Of a stretch of DNA of 64,000 nucleotides, positions 1 through 10,989 are shown piece by piece. The position numbers and the translations under genes were made by a program. The DNA comes from Siphonodentalium dalli (lineage: Eukaryota; Mollusca; Scaphopoda; Gadilida; Siphonodentaliidae). The stretch spans positions 249,053,474 to 249,117,473 of the forward strand of contig CP136065.1 in the NCBI GenBank assembly GCA_032622095.1, read 5' to 3'. Positions within the stretch are counted from its first letter, which is position 1. Every line of letters begins with the position of its first letter. The notes beneath the pieces were generated by a model that saw nothing but the letters and a program-made list of their open reading frames with translations, had not been told where the DNA came from and did no database searches.

Positions 1-170
1 ACTTATGATGCTGGGTGGGATTATATTAGAATTCAGTTAATAGTGGGCTAACTTGTTATGCTGCATGGAATATATGGTATCTTAGAAATCAAGATAATAT
101 TGTGCTAACTTATGATGCTGGGTGGGATTATCTTAGAATTCAGTTAATATTGGGCTGACTTGTGATGCCT
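1..170. repeat. Tandem repeat, about 3 copies of 50-60 bp
   Basis: Three imperfect copies of a unit beginning ACTTATGATGCTGGGTGG and ending GGGCTAACTTG are seen. The array may extend beyond the window start. No coding content is recognised. Confidence 0.7.
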
Positions 171-299
171 GGTGGGATAATCTTGATATGCAGAAGATTC
201 CTCCATCCACAACAAGGGTTAAATGGTGAAGGGGACAAAATTAACATCCATTTAAGATATTTTCACACAACTTCCAATTAAGAGAGCATTTAGTGGCCG

Positions 300-536
300 A
301 ACAACGCACATGCGTGTAGGTGTGTAAATATATTCGGGTTGTGCAACGCAAATGCGTGTAAATATATTCGGGTTGCACAACGCACATGCGTGCAGGAGTG
401 TAAATATATTCGGGTTGCACAACGCACATGCGTGCAGGAGTGTAAATATCTTCGGGTTGCACAATGCACAAATGCGTGCAGGAGTGTAAATATATTCGGG
501 TTGCACAATGCACATGCGTGCAGGAGTGTAAATATT
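300..536. repeat. Minisatellite, 42-bp unit, about 6 copies
   Basis: The core GCACATGCGTGCAGGAGTG followed by TAAATATATTCGGG recurs about every 42 bp; the second copy is shortened. Open frames across it on both strands are low-complexity by-products of a unit length divisible by three and do not look like a gene. Confidence 0.85.
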
Positions 537-600
537 TGTGAAGATACCAATGTTTCCGATTGACTTTTTTTAATGAGTATTTAGTAAAGAAAGGAAAGCA

Positions 601-722
601 TGTTCAAGTTTCCTTCGACGAAAACCAGCCAGTGAAATCGGCTTGGATAATGCTTCAACATAAAACAGCATTGTTCCAACCTATTTCACTAGCTGGTTCA
701 CATCGAAGGAAACTTGGACAAT
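601..722. repeat. Inverted repeat, probable MITE
   Basis: Arms of about 40 bp (601-640 and 681-720) are near reverse complements, including AAGTTTCCTTCG against CGAAGGAAACTT, with a 40-bp loop. It has the shape of a foldback miniature transposon. Confidence 0.65.
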
Positions 723-1153
723 GTTCCTAGCATGAGTATGAAAATAAAATCTGCTTTGATTCCTCTTGACTATAATCTATTTGATCATAATTCCTATATA
801 ATAGCCTATATATTAGTTCCCCCCACCCACCCATGGAGGCATCATCTCAGTCTATCAATGGGAATTCAAACGAAATGCTTTAACAGCATAGAGAAATGCA
901 AGAATGCTAAAACTAAAAAAATATAGCTTGGCAAAGTTGATACTTACAGCCATATTAAATATATAATGTAGTTTATCAAATGTGAAAAATGTAAATAACA
1001 ACGTTGTCAGTAACTGGCTATATAGTTATGCTGAGGATCGCTACTTCAAACTTGAGATAGTGTATTATATCAGAAAATGGTTACAATTCAATGCATTACA
1101 GAAAGGAAACAGTTAAAATCTGTACGGTAACATCGGGTCTCAAATATGGTGCT

Positions 1154-1498
1154 GGACATTTGCAGAATGAGTTCCCCAGAGGGCGAATTTAGTGATGATA
1201 TCCCTCCGTGCGGGCTGGCATAACCAAATTCACCCTCTGGGATCAGATTGAAGTTCCCCAGTTGAAGTTGGTGATGTTCACCCATTAGACACCTCGATTA
1301 TGCATTTTATCTTCTGCAAATTAGGGGATATAGAAACTGAACAGAAAGGAAAAAGTAACTGAAAACAATATTAATTTGAGACTATAGATACTTCCCAGAA
1401 GACGAGGCCTAAGCAGAATGAGGGTGAATTTGGTGATGCTAGCTGTGCGGGGTAGCATCACTAAATTCACCCTCTGGGGACCTCATTCTGCAAATGTC
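1154..1498. mobile_element. MITE with long terminal inverted repeats
   Basis: The left end GACATTTGCAGAATGAG (1154-1170) is matched in reverse complement by 1482-1498. Complementarity continues inward for about 45 bp with mismatches through CCCAGAGGG and AATTTAGTGATG. Element length is 345 bp. No coding capacity, family not identified. Confidence 0.75.
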
Positions 1499-1810
1499 AG
1501 ACACACTATTTCCAGGCTTTACTACCACTTCGTGTGTTTACTACATGTACAGTAATGCTCTAAGTAATCGACTACGTAACCACAGCAGAATTATGGGTAA
1601 CTTTTCAGGATTTAGTCGGAAATATGGCTTGTTGGCATTCATTGGAAAGCACTCCCCCGAGAGCTTTCTGATGAATGGCAACAATTTCCCCCCTCTCCCA
1701 ATCAAATCTCATTCTTTCGCTGCCTACTCAAAATATTATATTCGTCTTATTATTCAGTAATTTTTGTAACCAGCAGTGAGTTTTGATTAAAAATCAAATT
1801 TTGTTTATAT

Positions 1811-2409
1811 TTAAAGGGGTACTGTACGCCATTTTCAATAAATTCCCGGTGATAACAACGATCTATTATCGATACTATATAGAAATATAAGTAATTTGAG
1901 TCGAAGATGTATTCTGTAAACGCTCAGGTTAATAGGCTATCTTAAAATTTAATAATTTAAAAGTTATTAATTTAATATAAATTGATTTTATGGCTCCAGC
2001 CATAAAATGGCGTCTCTTAAAATTGGAATTTCCGTGTACAAAACGTAATCAAATTATATTTGAGGGATACTGGATTAATAAAACAATTGCACACACGATC
2101 GTTTGAAACATTATGCTTATACGGGGAGAAAACCCAAGCCACTCATTGACTAGTGACCATACACTAACTTAAATGAGTATATGGGACTGCTAAGCATATA
2201 ATATAATGTTTATTTGATTCATTTGGTTGAAAACTGTACAAAAATTACTCGACAACGACAATTTGTATTTTTGCATTCCGGTAAATTTGCCATCCGTAAC
2301 ACTACTTCGTACTCAACAGACTTTCAAATAATGGAAAAATTGTTACCTTATTCTCCGACTCAGAGACTATAGAAACCAACAACAACATTTGGGTACAGTA
2401 TCCCTTTAA
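1811..2409. mobile_element. TTAA-flanked MITE
   Basis: The ends TTAAAGGGGTACTGTACG and the reverse complement of GGGTACAGTATCCCTTTAA pair with one or two mismatches. Both ends abut TTAA, the usual piggyBac-type target. Length is 599 bp, with no transposase visible. Confidence 0.7.
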
Positions 2410-2749
2410 CAAACAGTCATTCCTTGGTATTGTTTGGAATTATTCAATGTAAATAGCGAGAACTTGAAACTGACTGCTGGATTAAGTAATGTCAAACCTC
2501 AGATGGATACAAAAAACATGTCTTTCCTGTTTGTGCCTAATTAATAAGGAGAAATACATTCCAAAATTAAACCCAATTAAATAATACATTGTTTTTATAA
2601 AAATAATGTCAATGAATTATTAAGTTATTACAGTATGACACGATATTTGCTGAAAGAATTCTTCCTCACATTTGGTTTATAAAAAAGAATATTTTTACAT
2701 ACCTACCTACCAATCCCCCAAAAATATGGGTCAAGATAGGGGAAACACA

Positions 2750-3355
2750 GAGTGACTGCGAGATCAGCTGCAGCCGGCTGCATCCGGAGATGGGACCTCG
2801 AAGTTACCGATGGCCAGGATATGTGACGTCACATTCCCACTAAATCCTGGATGCGAGCTGTCGTGCTACCGATTATTCCAAAATGGCAGATAAAAATGAA
2901 AATGTGGACAATGATTGAGTTAGTGCACCAAAGGAGACTAATCCGTTAATCCTAATCAGATAAGAGATATTTTAAATTTTTAACATTTGGACATCTCATA
3001 TACTCGTATGGAAAGAACAGTCGTAAATGTAAAATATAACATAAGTTCTGACCGGATAAGTTGACTTTGGTGGACTATGATTGAATGAATGAAAAAAGTG
3101 AATGTGTGGTTGATATGATTTTTATCTTTGGGTTTGATGGTTGTTTTATAAAAACACTTCATGAAACTATTTTGAAACGATGGAATTTATCGTTAATTTG
3201 ATTATTAAATTACAGGGAATACATATTGTTTGTATTGGATACTGAATATGGCATTCATTATCGCCGTTCCGTTTGAGATTCCTCGGAAATGGAAATGTAC
3301 AATAGTAATTCAATATCGGCTATAACAGAAGCTGCAGCTGATCTCGAAGTCACTC
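2750..3355. mobile_element. MITE with about 25-bp terminal inverted repeats
   Basis: The left terminus GAGTGACTGCGAGATCAGCT continues to CTGCAGC at 2774 and pairs with 3331-3355 on the other strand with one clear mismatch. The interior is AT-rich without coding sequence. Family unknown. Confidence 0.75.
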
Positions 3356-3374
3356 ACAAAATGTTTTAAGGAAC

Positions 3375-3587
3375 AGGCCTTAAAATCCATCAAATTTTAC
3401 GAGAATCAAAAGGAAGCGTTTCTACAGGGAATCAAGACTTTTTATCAGAATCAAAATGAAGCGTTTCTATAGGGAATCAAGACTTTTTACGTGAATCAAA
3501 ATGAAGTGTTTCTACAGGGAATCAAGACTTCTTACGAGAATCAATATGAGAATCATGATTCTGATTCTCGTCAGATTTTAAGGCCCG
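3375..3587. repeat. 45-bp tandem repeat between inverted ends
   Basis: Three copies of a roughly 45-bp unit containing AGGGAATCAAGACTT are bracketed by AGGCCTTAAAATC on the left and its approximate reverse complement GATTTTAAGGCC on the right. This looks like a foldback element whose interior expanded. Confidence 0.6.
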
Positions 3588-3768
3588 GATAGCAGTCTTG
3601 AAATGTAGAATTTTACAGCATTCATTTAAATGTTGGTAAGCATGATCGTGGCTGATGTTCAGAAAAATATTACACTGTATAGATATGAATGTGAGATGGT
3701 TAGGGGTACCCTGGATGGTAAGAACAAGAGATGCATAGTGAATGAATGTCATCCCCAAAGATGTATTC

Positions 3769-6374
3769 AGGGTTCCAAGCTAATTAGTTAACCCACAGAG
3801 AGCCCCACATAGACTGGAGCAGACGATACTCCATAGTGCATGCTTCCATCTGTGAAGGCTCCCTGAAGGGTTCCAAGCTAATTAGTTAACCCACAGAGAG
3901 CCCCATATAGACTGGAGCAGACGATACTCCATAGTGCATGCTTCCATCTGTGTGGAGGCTCCCTGAAGGGTTCCAAGCTAATTAGTTAACCCACAGAGAG
4001 CCCCACATAGACTGGAGCAGACGATACTCCATAGTGCATGCTTCTATCTGTGTGGAGGCTCCGTGAAGGGTTCCAAGCTAATTAGTTAACCCACAGAGAG
4101 CCCCACATAGATTGGAGCAGACGATACTCCATAGTGCATGCTTCCATCTGTGTGGAGGCTCCCTGAAGGGTCCCAAGCTAATTAGTTAACCCACAGAGAG
4201 CCCCACATAGACTGGAGCAGACGATACTCCATAGTGCATGCTTCCATCTGTGTGAAGGCTCCCTGAAGGGTTCCAAGCTAATTAGTTAACCCACAGAGAG
4301 CCCCACATAGACTGGAGCAGACGATACTCCATAGTGCATGCTTCCATCTGTGTGGAGGCTCCCTGAAGGGTTCCAAGCTAATTAGTTAACCCACAGAGAG
4401 CCCCACATAGACTGGAGCAGACGATACTCCATAGTGCATGCTTCCATCTGTGTGGAGGCTCCCTGAAGGGTTCCAAGCTAATTAGTTAACCCACAGAGAG
4501 CCCCACATAGACTGGAGCAGACGATACTCCATAGTGCATGCTTCTATCTGTGTGGAGGCTCCCTGAAGGGTTCCAAGCTAATTAGTTAACCCACAGAGAG
4601 CCCCACATAGATTGGAGCAGACGATACTCCATAGTGCATGCTTCCATCTGTGTGGAGGCTCCCTGAAGGGTCCCAAGCTAATTAGTTAACCCACAGAGAG
4701 CTCCACATAGACTGGAGCAGACGATACTCCATAGTGCATGCTTCCATCTGTGTGGAGGCTCCGTGAAGGGTTCCAAGCTAATTAGTTAACCCACAGAGAG
4801 CCCCACATAGACTGGAGCAGACGATACTCCATAGTGCATGCTTCCATCTGTGGAGGCTCCCTGAAGGGTTCCAAGCTAATTAGTTAACCCACAGAGAGCC
4901 CCACATAGACTGGAGCAGACGATACTCCATAGTGCATGCTTCCATCTGTGGAGGCTCCCTGAAGGGTTCCAAGCTAATTAGTTAACCCACAGAGAGCCCC
5001 ACATAGACTGGAGCAGACAATACTCCATAGTGCATGCTTCCATCTGTGTGAAGGCTCCCTGAAGGGTTCCAAGCTAATTAGTTAACCCATAGAGAGCCCC
5101 ACATAGACTGGAGCAGACGATACTCCATAGTGCATGCTTCCATCTGTGTGGAGGCTCCCTGAAGGGTTCCAAGCTAATTAGTTAACCCACAGAGAGCCCC
5201 ACATAGACTGGAGCAGACGATAGTCCATAGTGCATGCTTCTATCTGTGTGGAGGCTCCCTGAAGGGTTCCAAGCTAATTAGTTAACCCATAGAGAGCCCC
5301 ACATAGACTGGAGCAGACGATACTCCATAGTGCATGCTTCCATCTGTGTGAAGGCTCCCTGAAGGGTTCCAAGCTAATTAGTTAACCCATAGAGAGCCCC
5401 ACATAGACTGGAGCAGACGATACTCCATAGTGCATGCTTCCATCTGTGGAGGCTCCCTGAAGGGTTCCAAGCTAATTAGTTAACCCACAGAGAGCCCCAC
5501 ATAGACTGGAGCAGACGATACTCCATAGTGCATGCTTCCATCTGTGTGAAGGCTCCCTGAAGGGTTCCAAGCTAATTAGTTAACCCACAGAGAGCCCCAC
5601 ATAGACTGGAGCAGACGATACTCCATAGTGCATGCTTCCATCTGTGTGGAGGCTCCCTGAAGGGTTCCAAGCTAATTAGTTAACCCACAGAGAGCCCCAC
5701 ATAGACTGGAGCAGACGATACTCCATAGTGCATGCTTCCATCTGTGTGGGGCTCCCTGAAGGGTTCCAAGCTAATTAGTTAACCCATAGAGAGCCCCACA
5801 TAGACTGGAGCAGACGATACTCCATAGTGCATGCTTCCATCTGTGTGGAGGCTCCCTGAAGGGTTCCAAGCTAATTAGTTAACCCACAGAGAGCCCCACA
5901 TAGACTGGAGCAGACGATACTCCATAGTGCATGCTTCCATCTGTGTGGAGGCTCCCTGAAGGGTTCCAAGCTAATTAGTTAACCCACAGAGAGCCCCACA
6001 TAGACTGGAGCAGACGATACTCCATAGTGCATGCTTCCATCTGTGTGGAGACTCCCTGAAGGGTTCCAAGCTAATTAGTTAACCCATAGAGAGCCCCACA
6101 TAGACTGGAGCAGACGATACTCCATAGTGCATGCTTCCATCTGTGGAGGCTCCCTGAAGGGTTCCAAGCTAATTAGTTAACCCACAGAGAGCCCCACATA
6201 GACTGGAGCAGACAATACTCCATAGTGCATGCTTCCATCTGTGAAGGCTCCCTGAAGGGTTCCAAGCTAATTAGTTAACCCACAGAGAGCCTGTCATAGA
6301 CTGGAGCAGACGATACTCCATAGTGCATGCTTCCATCTGTGTGGAGACTCCCTGAAGGGTTCCAAGCTAATTTT
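3769..6374. repeat. Satellite array, about 26 copies of a 98-100-bp unit
   Basis: The unit runs from AGGGTTCCAAGCTAATTAG through TTAACCCACAGAGAGCCCCA, ACATAGACTGGAGCAGACGA and TGCATGCTTCCATCTG to GAGGCTCCCTGA. Copies differ mainly by a few point changes and by 2-bp gains or losses in the TGTGTGGAGG segment. Each unit is an imperfect hairpin (AGAGCCCCACATAG against TGTGTGGAGGCTCT). A single related copy flanked by TTAA lies at 8629-8716, and another sits inside the element at 52957-53036, so the satellite probably grew from a hairpin MITE. No gene is seen in it. Confidence 0.9.
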
Positions 6375-7053
6375 ATCTAAGCCTATGTTACTTTTTATTT
6401 AGTTTCTTTAGTTTTGTAGTATATGATGTAACATGAACGATAAGTTCTACTTTATTTTGTTTGATATTAAAGTTTCTATGGATTTATTTCATATCGTTTC
6501 GATATTTTAGAGGGACACCAAAAATTATTTCGTTAATTTTTCAATAATTCTTTGGTATTTCTAGATCTACTTTATTAATTTTTACAATTTTTTCAAAGAA
6601 AATGATGATAATTAGAATATTTATGTTGTTGTAACTGAAGGTCTGGAACCCTGAATACATCTTTAAACATGTAAGAAATAGTAAACGTAACACTGGTAAA
6701 CAAGTAATTGTCGTAGATATTTCAACAAGTTAATTCGAGGGGGGCATTCGAACCCTCCTGGTTCCTAGGTAACTAGCTGAGCATGTTTGCTGCTGCTATC
6801 TAAATGGTTTTCACAAGAATTTGTGGGAAGGGATGTTGATAAAATTTCTGAGAAAAGTACCAAAATACAGAAAAAACATTGGCCGAAGAAATTTTTAGAC
6901 CAGTGCAAACACTGCTCCGATAACCTGCTAATATCAAGTAGTTTGGATTTTAAGTTATTTTTAATTAATATAATCATAAGCTGTCATTCACGAAATACTG
7001 TAAAACAATTGGTTATCACTTAATTAATCAATAAAATTTAATTCTCGATAACC
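6375..7053. other. Unannotated AT-rich stretch
   Basis: Only short overlapping frames on both strands are seen (about 6765-7023), with no recognisable protein. It lies downstream of the deubiquitinase gene. Confidence 0.6.
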
Positions 7054-7453
7054 TTAACCCTTTGCCCAACAAACCGGCCAAAACCGGCCAAATAAAGCTT
7101 CAACAGCCTAAAATATCTTGGGTCTGTCTCAATAAAACCATACAAATATGGATATCATTGGAACCGGCTCATTGACCACATTGTGATGGTTATAGTTATG
7201 CCCTGTGCCAATGCATTCTCTTATATATGCGAGTCGACCATAGGTCGCCTCGCATATATAAGAGAATGCATTGGACTAAAAAAAATCTTTTTTTAACTCT
7301 TTTTACCATTTTTTCTTACATTCTTTAACAATTTTATAATTTTTAATGTGTTAAGCCAATGCATTCTCTTATATATGCGAGGCGACCTATGGTCGACTCG
7401 CATATATAAGAGAATGCATTGGCACAGGGCCCTTTTGTTGGGTAAAGGGTTAA
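7054..7453. mobile_element. TTAA MITE with two palindromes (family A)
   Basis: The 400-bp element starts TTAACCCTTTGCCCAACAAA and ends GTTGGGTAAAGGGTTAA. Inside are two near-perfect palindromes of about 70 bp (about 7204-7275 and 7355-7425), each built from GCCAATGCATTCTCTTATAT reading into its own complement, separated by an AT-rich spacer. TTAA ends beginning CCC are typical of piggyBac-type elements; the assignment is inference. Sister copies are at 8726-9125 and 39932-40314. Confidence 0.85.
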
Positions 7454-7624
7454 TCGGTGTCGGTCATTCTTCCTGAAAGCACTGGCATCTTGTCATTGCA
7501 ATAATCAAAATGCAAATAAGCGCAATTGTTTATATACATGCCTGCTACATAGGTTTAAAAATACTTGAGGGCTAAAAAATAATTAGGACGGGTGAATGCA
7601 AACAAACCATACTTTTTTATGGCC

Positions 7625-7850
7625 TAACTTATAGTGAAGTGGACCAGGTAACTTATAGTGAAGTGGACCAGGTAAAATATGGTGAGAAGCTTCCTTAGTG
7701 TGACCTTGACATGTTAACGGGATGGCCTTGTTTTATACTGGTGTTTAGATTCCCAGAATGGCATTGTTTTATACTGGTGTTTAGCCAGATTTTTTTTTTT
7801 TACTGGTGTTTCGCGACATGTTTTATACTGGTGTTTAGTGAGTGAAAATA
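7625..7850. repeat. Short tandem repeats
   Basis: Two copies of AACTTATAGTGAAGTGGACC (7629-7675) are followed by four spaced copies of TTTTATACTGGTGTTT (about 7730-7835). The stretch lies just beyond the 3' end of the deubiquitinase coding region. No function is inferred. Confidence 0.6.
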
Positions 7851-8069
7851 TTTCTTTGGATATCGTTAGCAGGCACAAATACGAAATGTCAAAAAAATTT
7901 AAAGTAACCACCTCAAATGACGAAATGTATCAAAAATATTTTGCTAGACCTGGGGACATCGGGACATAAAAGGTGTTAATACTTTTATACTGGTCCAACC
8001 CAACCAAATTAGTTGGTCAAAAACACCGGAACCAACATGTATAAAAATGCAGCAAATTATTGTGTTCAA

Positions 8070-8171
8070 TCATTCCTTGGACTGATAAAATAGAATGTAA
8101 CCCGATTCTGAGTTCTTCTGTAAGTCTGACGTCACACCATAAAATTCTTCTATCGTACTTGGATCTATTTT
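8070..8171 (-). CDS. USP12/46: USP12/46 exon 9 (last coding exon)
   Basis: Read on the minus strand after the acceptor TTATTTCAG, this exon gives [17 protein letters not shown], then [16 protein letters not shown] and a TGA at 8070-8072. It encodes 33 residues, about 317-349. It matches the C-terminal end of the USP fold, including the GYILFYQ strand that closes the catalytic domain in human USP12/46. It joins exon 8 in phase 0 (FDDDVVD then KID). No acceptor duplication is present here. No poly(A) signal was identified downstream. Confidence 0.95.
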   Translation of the reverse strand, partial: KIDPSTIEEFYGVTSDLQKNSESGYILFYQSKE

Positions 8172-8628
8172 CTGAAATAACAAAAAAGAATATTAGCCAA
8201 TTACATCTGGTAATTTATACGATTATTTCACTGTTATAAAAGTTGATATGTTTTTGTTTTTTATTCTATACATTGTACATAGAAGATGTGTACATATGGA
8301 AGATGGCCCAGTCAAGTCTGACTACAATATATACATTAAATTTGTTATTAAAACCAAATCAAATAGTCAGATTTAAGTCTGAAACATTGGTTATCCAGTT
8401 CGGAGATAAACAAATAAAAACCTGCCGGCAGGAACATTATGGTCATAAAATATGGAAATATAAACGAGCCTGCCGGTAACTTTTGGCCCTAAAAAATAAA
8501 TATAGAAACCTGCCTGTCTGCTTGCTTTGAAAAATAAAGTGTCTGAGAAACATATTATCAACTTTGTGTGGCTTTAGTAATTTTCATAATTTCTATTTGA
8601 TCAAACAACTGGAGTGTTTCACATCACT

Positions 8629-8716
8629 TTAACCCTTTATAGAGCCCCACATAGACTGGAGCAGATGACACTCTGCAGTGCATGCTTCCATCTGTGTGAG
8701 GCTCCCTGTGGGATAA
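8629..8716. mobile_element. Single TTAA hairpin related to the 100-bp satellite
   Basis: It begins TTAACCCTTTATAGAGCCCC, continues ACATAGACTGGAGCAGATGA and ends GAGGCTCCCTGTGGGATAA. It shares the hairpin of the 3769-6374 satellite unit but stands alone, with a TTAA at one end and a degenerate one at the other. It is a plausible ancestor-like copy. It lies in the last intron of USP12/46. Confidence 0.65.
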
Positions 8717-8725
8717 ATCTCTTAA

Positions 8726-9125
8726 TTAACCTTTACCCAACAAACCGGCCAAAAACGCCCAAATAAAGCTGCAACAGCCTAAATTATCTTGGGTCTGTCT
8801 CAATAAAACCATACAAATATGGATATCATTGGAACCGGCTCATTGACCACATTGTGATGGTTACAGTTGTGCCCTGTGCCAATGCATTCTCTTATATATG
8901 CGAGTCGACCATAGGTCGCCTCGCATATATAAGAGAATGCATTGGCCTAAAAAAAATCCTTTTTTTAACACATTTTACCATTTTTTCTTACATTCTTTAA
9001 CAATTTTATAATTTTTAATGTGTTAAGCCAATGTATTCTCTTATATATGCGAGGCGACCTATGGTCGACTCGCATATATAAGAGAATGCATTGGCACAGG
9101 GCCGTTCTGTTGGGTAAAGGGTTAA
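8726..9125. mobile_element. TTAA MITE with two palindromes (family A)
   Basis: It has the same 400-bp length and architecture as 7054-7453, and ends in GTTGGGTAAAGGGTTAA. It lies in intron 8 of USP12/46, about 100 bp from the exon 8 donor. Confidence 0.85.
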
Positions 9126-9226
9126 GACATAGTTTTGATTTTGTAAAATTTCTCTAAAGTTGGCATTATGTGTAGTATATCTCACCCCCTCTGTCTGAGT
9201 CACATATCTGACTGAATAATACTTAC

Positions 9227-9370
9227 ATCTACAACATCATCGTCAAACAGGAGCCAGAAGCCGTGGCTTTTGACGATACTGATGTAATGACCTCGATTAG
9301 GGCCACTTCCACAGTGTATCACAACAGCGACCAAGTCGTATAACCGGTCAGGATTTGTAGCATCATCAGA
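9227..9370 (-). CDS. USP12/46: USP12/46 exon 8 (catalytic His exon)
   Basis: Forty-eight codons on the minus strand between acceptor TTTTATTGCAG and donor GTAAGT. The product starts [17 protein letters not shown] and contains [16 protein letters not shown] and WLLFDDD. The His of GHY is the catalytic His of the USP fold and the aspartates of FDDD supply the third triad residue. It is phase 0 at both ends. Upstream in the direction of transcription (9371-9570) the acceptor and the first 30-odd bases of the exon are repeated, with AG kept in each full copy. Confidence 0.95.
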
Positions 9371-9570
9371 CTGCAATAAAAATCATTATAGTTACACTCC
9401 GTATAACTGGTCAGGATTTGTAGCATCATCAGACTGCCATAAAAATCATTATAGTTACACTCCGTATAACCGGTAAAATCATTTTACCGGTAGTTACACT
9501 CGGTATAACCGGTCAGGATTCGTAGCATCATCAGACTGCAATAAAAATCATTATATTTACACTCACACAC
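9371..9570 (-). repeat. Tandem duplication of the USP12/46 exon 8 acceptor
   Basis: On the plus strand the segment TATAACCGGTCAGGATTTGT plus AGCATCATCAGACTGCAATA recurs at about 9400-9463 and 9502-9568, with a shortened and locally inverted copy between (about 9464-9500, containing ACCGGTAAAATCATTTTACCGGT). Each full copy carries the 3' splice site and about 35-40 bases of exon 8. The exon itself (9227-9370) is the copy nearest the donor. Confidence 0.88.
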
Positions 9571-9738
9571 TGTGGAACATGAATGTAGAACTTACGTCAT
9601 GAGACGTCGTACAAGACCCCAACTTGCTTCCGAATGGTGTATATGCAACTTGCAACAAGCTACGAGAATAATGTTGGAAATTGGCGCTAAATGCTCTTTT
9701 AATCTGCCAGTTGATTCGGTTGAGTGTAAATATAAGTA

Positions 9739-10858
9739 ACTAGCGATGAGCCCGACGTTGTCCGGGCAATTAAAAACCAAATTTCAAGTCGATAGCTCTA
9801 CCCAGCCCGATGTTGTCCGGGCTATTCAAAAACCAAATTTCAAGTCGATAGCTCCACCCGTTTCCGAGATCTGGTCTGCGCAAGCGCGAAGCTGGCGTCG
9901 CACGGGCTCGGCGACCCGATAAAATTCGTATCCTGGGCAAGATACATTCACATACCAAATTTCAAGTCGATAGCTCCACCCGTTTCCGAGATCTGGTCTG
10001 CGCATGCGCGAAGCGGGCGCCGCACGGGCTCGGCGACCCGATAAAATTCGTATCCGGGGCAAGATACATTCACATACCAAATTTCAAGTCGATAGCTCCA
10101 CCCGTTTCCGAGATCTCGTCTGCGCATGCGCGAAGCTGGCATCGCATGGGCTCGCCAATACGACAACGTCCACCGCCTGGTCAAACTACACACACGTACC
10201 AAGTTTCGTCCCGATCGGTCGAGAATCGTAGATTTGTATAAATGACAGACAAACATACATACAAACAGACAAACAGACAGAGGTCTTCAAAATATATATG
10301 AGACTAGCCGATGAGCCCGACGTTGTCCGGGCTATTCAAAAACCAATTTTCAAGTCGATAGCTCTACCCAGCCCGACGTTGTCCGGGCTATTCAAAAACC
10401 AAATTTCAAGTCGATAGCTCCACCCGTTTCCGAGATCTGGTCTGCGCGAAGCTGGCATCGCACGGGCTCGGCGACCCGATAAAATTTGTATCCGGGGCAA
10501 GATACATTCACATACCAAATTTCAAGTCGATAGCTCCACCCGTTTCCGAGATCTCGTCTGCGCATGCACGAAGCTGGCGTCGCACGGGCTCGGCGACCCG
10601 ATAAAATTCGTATCCGGGGCAAGATACATTCACATACCAAATTTCAAGTCGATAGCTCCACCCGTTTCCAAGATCTCGTCTGTGCATGCGCGAAGCGGGC
10701 GCCGCACGGGCTCGCCAATACGACAACGTCCACCACCTGGTCAAACTACACACACGTACCAAGTTTCGTCCCGATCGGTCGAGAATCGTAGATTTGTATC
10801 AATGACAGACAAACATACAGACAGACAGACAAACAGAGGTCTTCAAAATATATATGAG
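9739..10858. repeat. Two tandem ~560-bp repeats, probable retroelement tails
   Basis: Copies at 9739-10302 and 10303-10858 each start ACTAG(C)CGATGAGCCCGACG and contain internal ~120-bp repeats with CAAATTTCAAGTCGATAGCT and GGCTCGGCGACCCGATAAAA. Each ends near CGATCGGTCGAGAATCGTAG, then (GACA)n-rich sequence. Tails of this kind occur at 3' ends of non-LTR retroelements, but no reverse transcriptase is here, so the class is inference. Locally GC-rich. Frames here are repeat by-products. Confidence 0.75.
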
Positions 10859-10985
10859 ATGGATGTTGATTCCATTGAGGCAAGTTGATCTGACATTTTA
10901 ATGTTTGAAACGCTTTCGCATTCCACAAAAAATGTCAGACCAACTTTCATCGATACTAATGGAACGCAACCTAATCAACATCCAT
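10859..10985. mobile_element. Foldback MITE, 127 bp
   Basis: The terminal arms ATGGATGTTGATT and AATCAACATCCAT are exact reverse complements, and pairing continues inward through TCTGACATTTT. The element lies in intron 7 of USP12/46, directly after the 560-bp repeat. Confidence 0.7.
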
Positions 10986-10989
10986 TACT

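Noticed and set aside
290-563. Cys-rich open frames on both strands
   Set aside because: They follow the 42-bp minisatellite, whose length is a multiple of three, so stops are avoided by repetition.
6736-6780. Minus-strand AGGAGGGTTCGAATGCCCC resembling a tRNA B box
   Set aside because: No matching acceptor stem or A box at the right distance; at best a tRNA-derived fragment.
9770-10791. Overlapping frames of 60 to 102 codons on both strands
   Set aside because: They repeat each other with the 120-bp and 560-bp repeats and have no splice or start context; by-products of GC-rich repeats.
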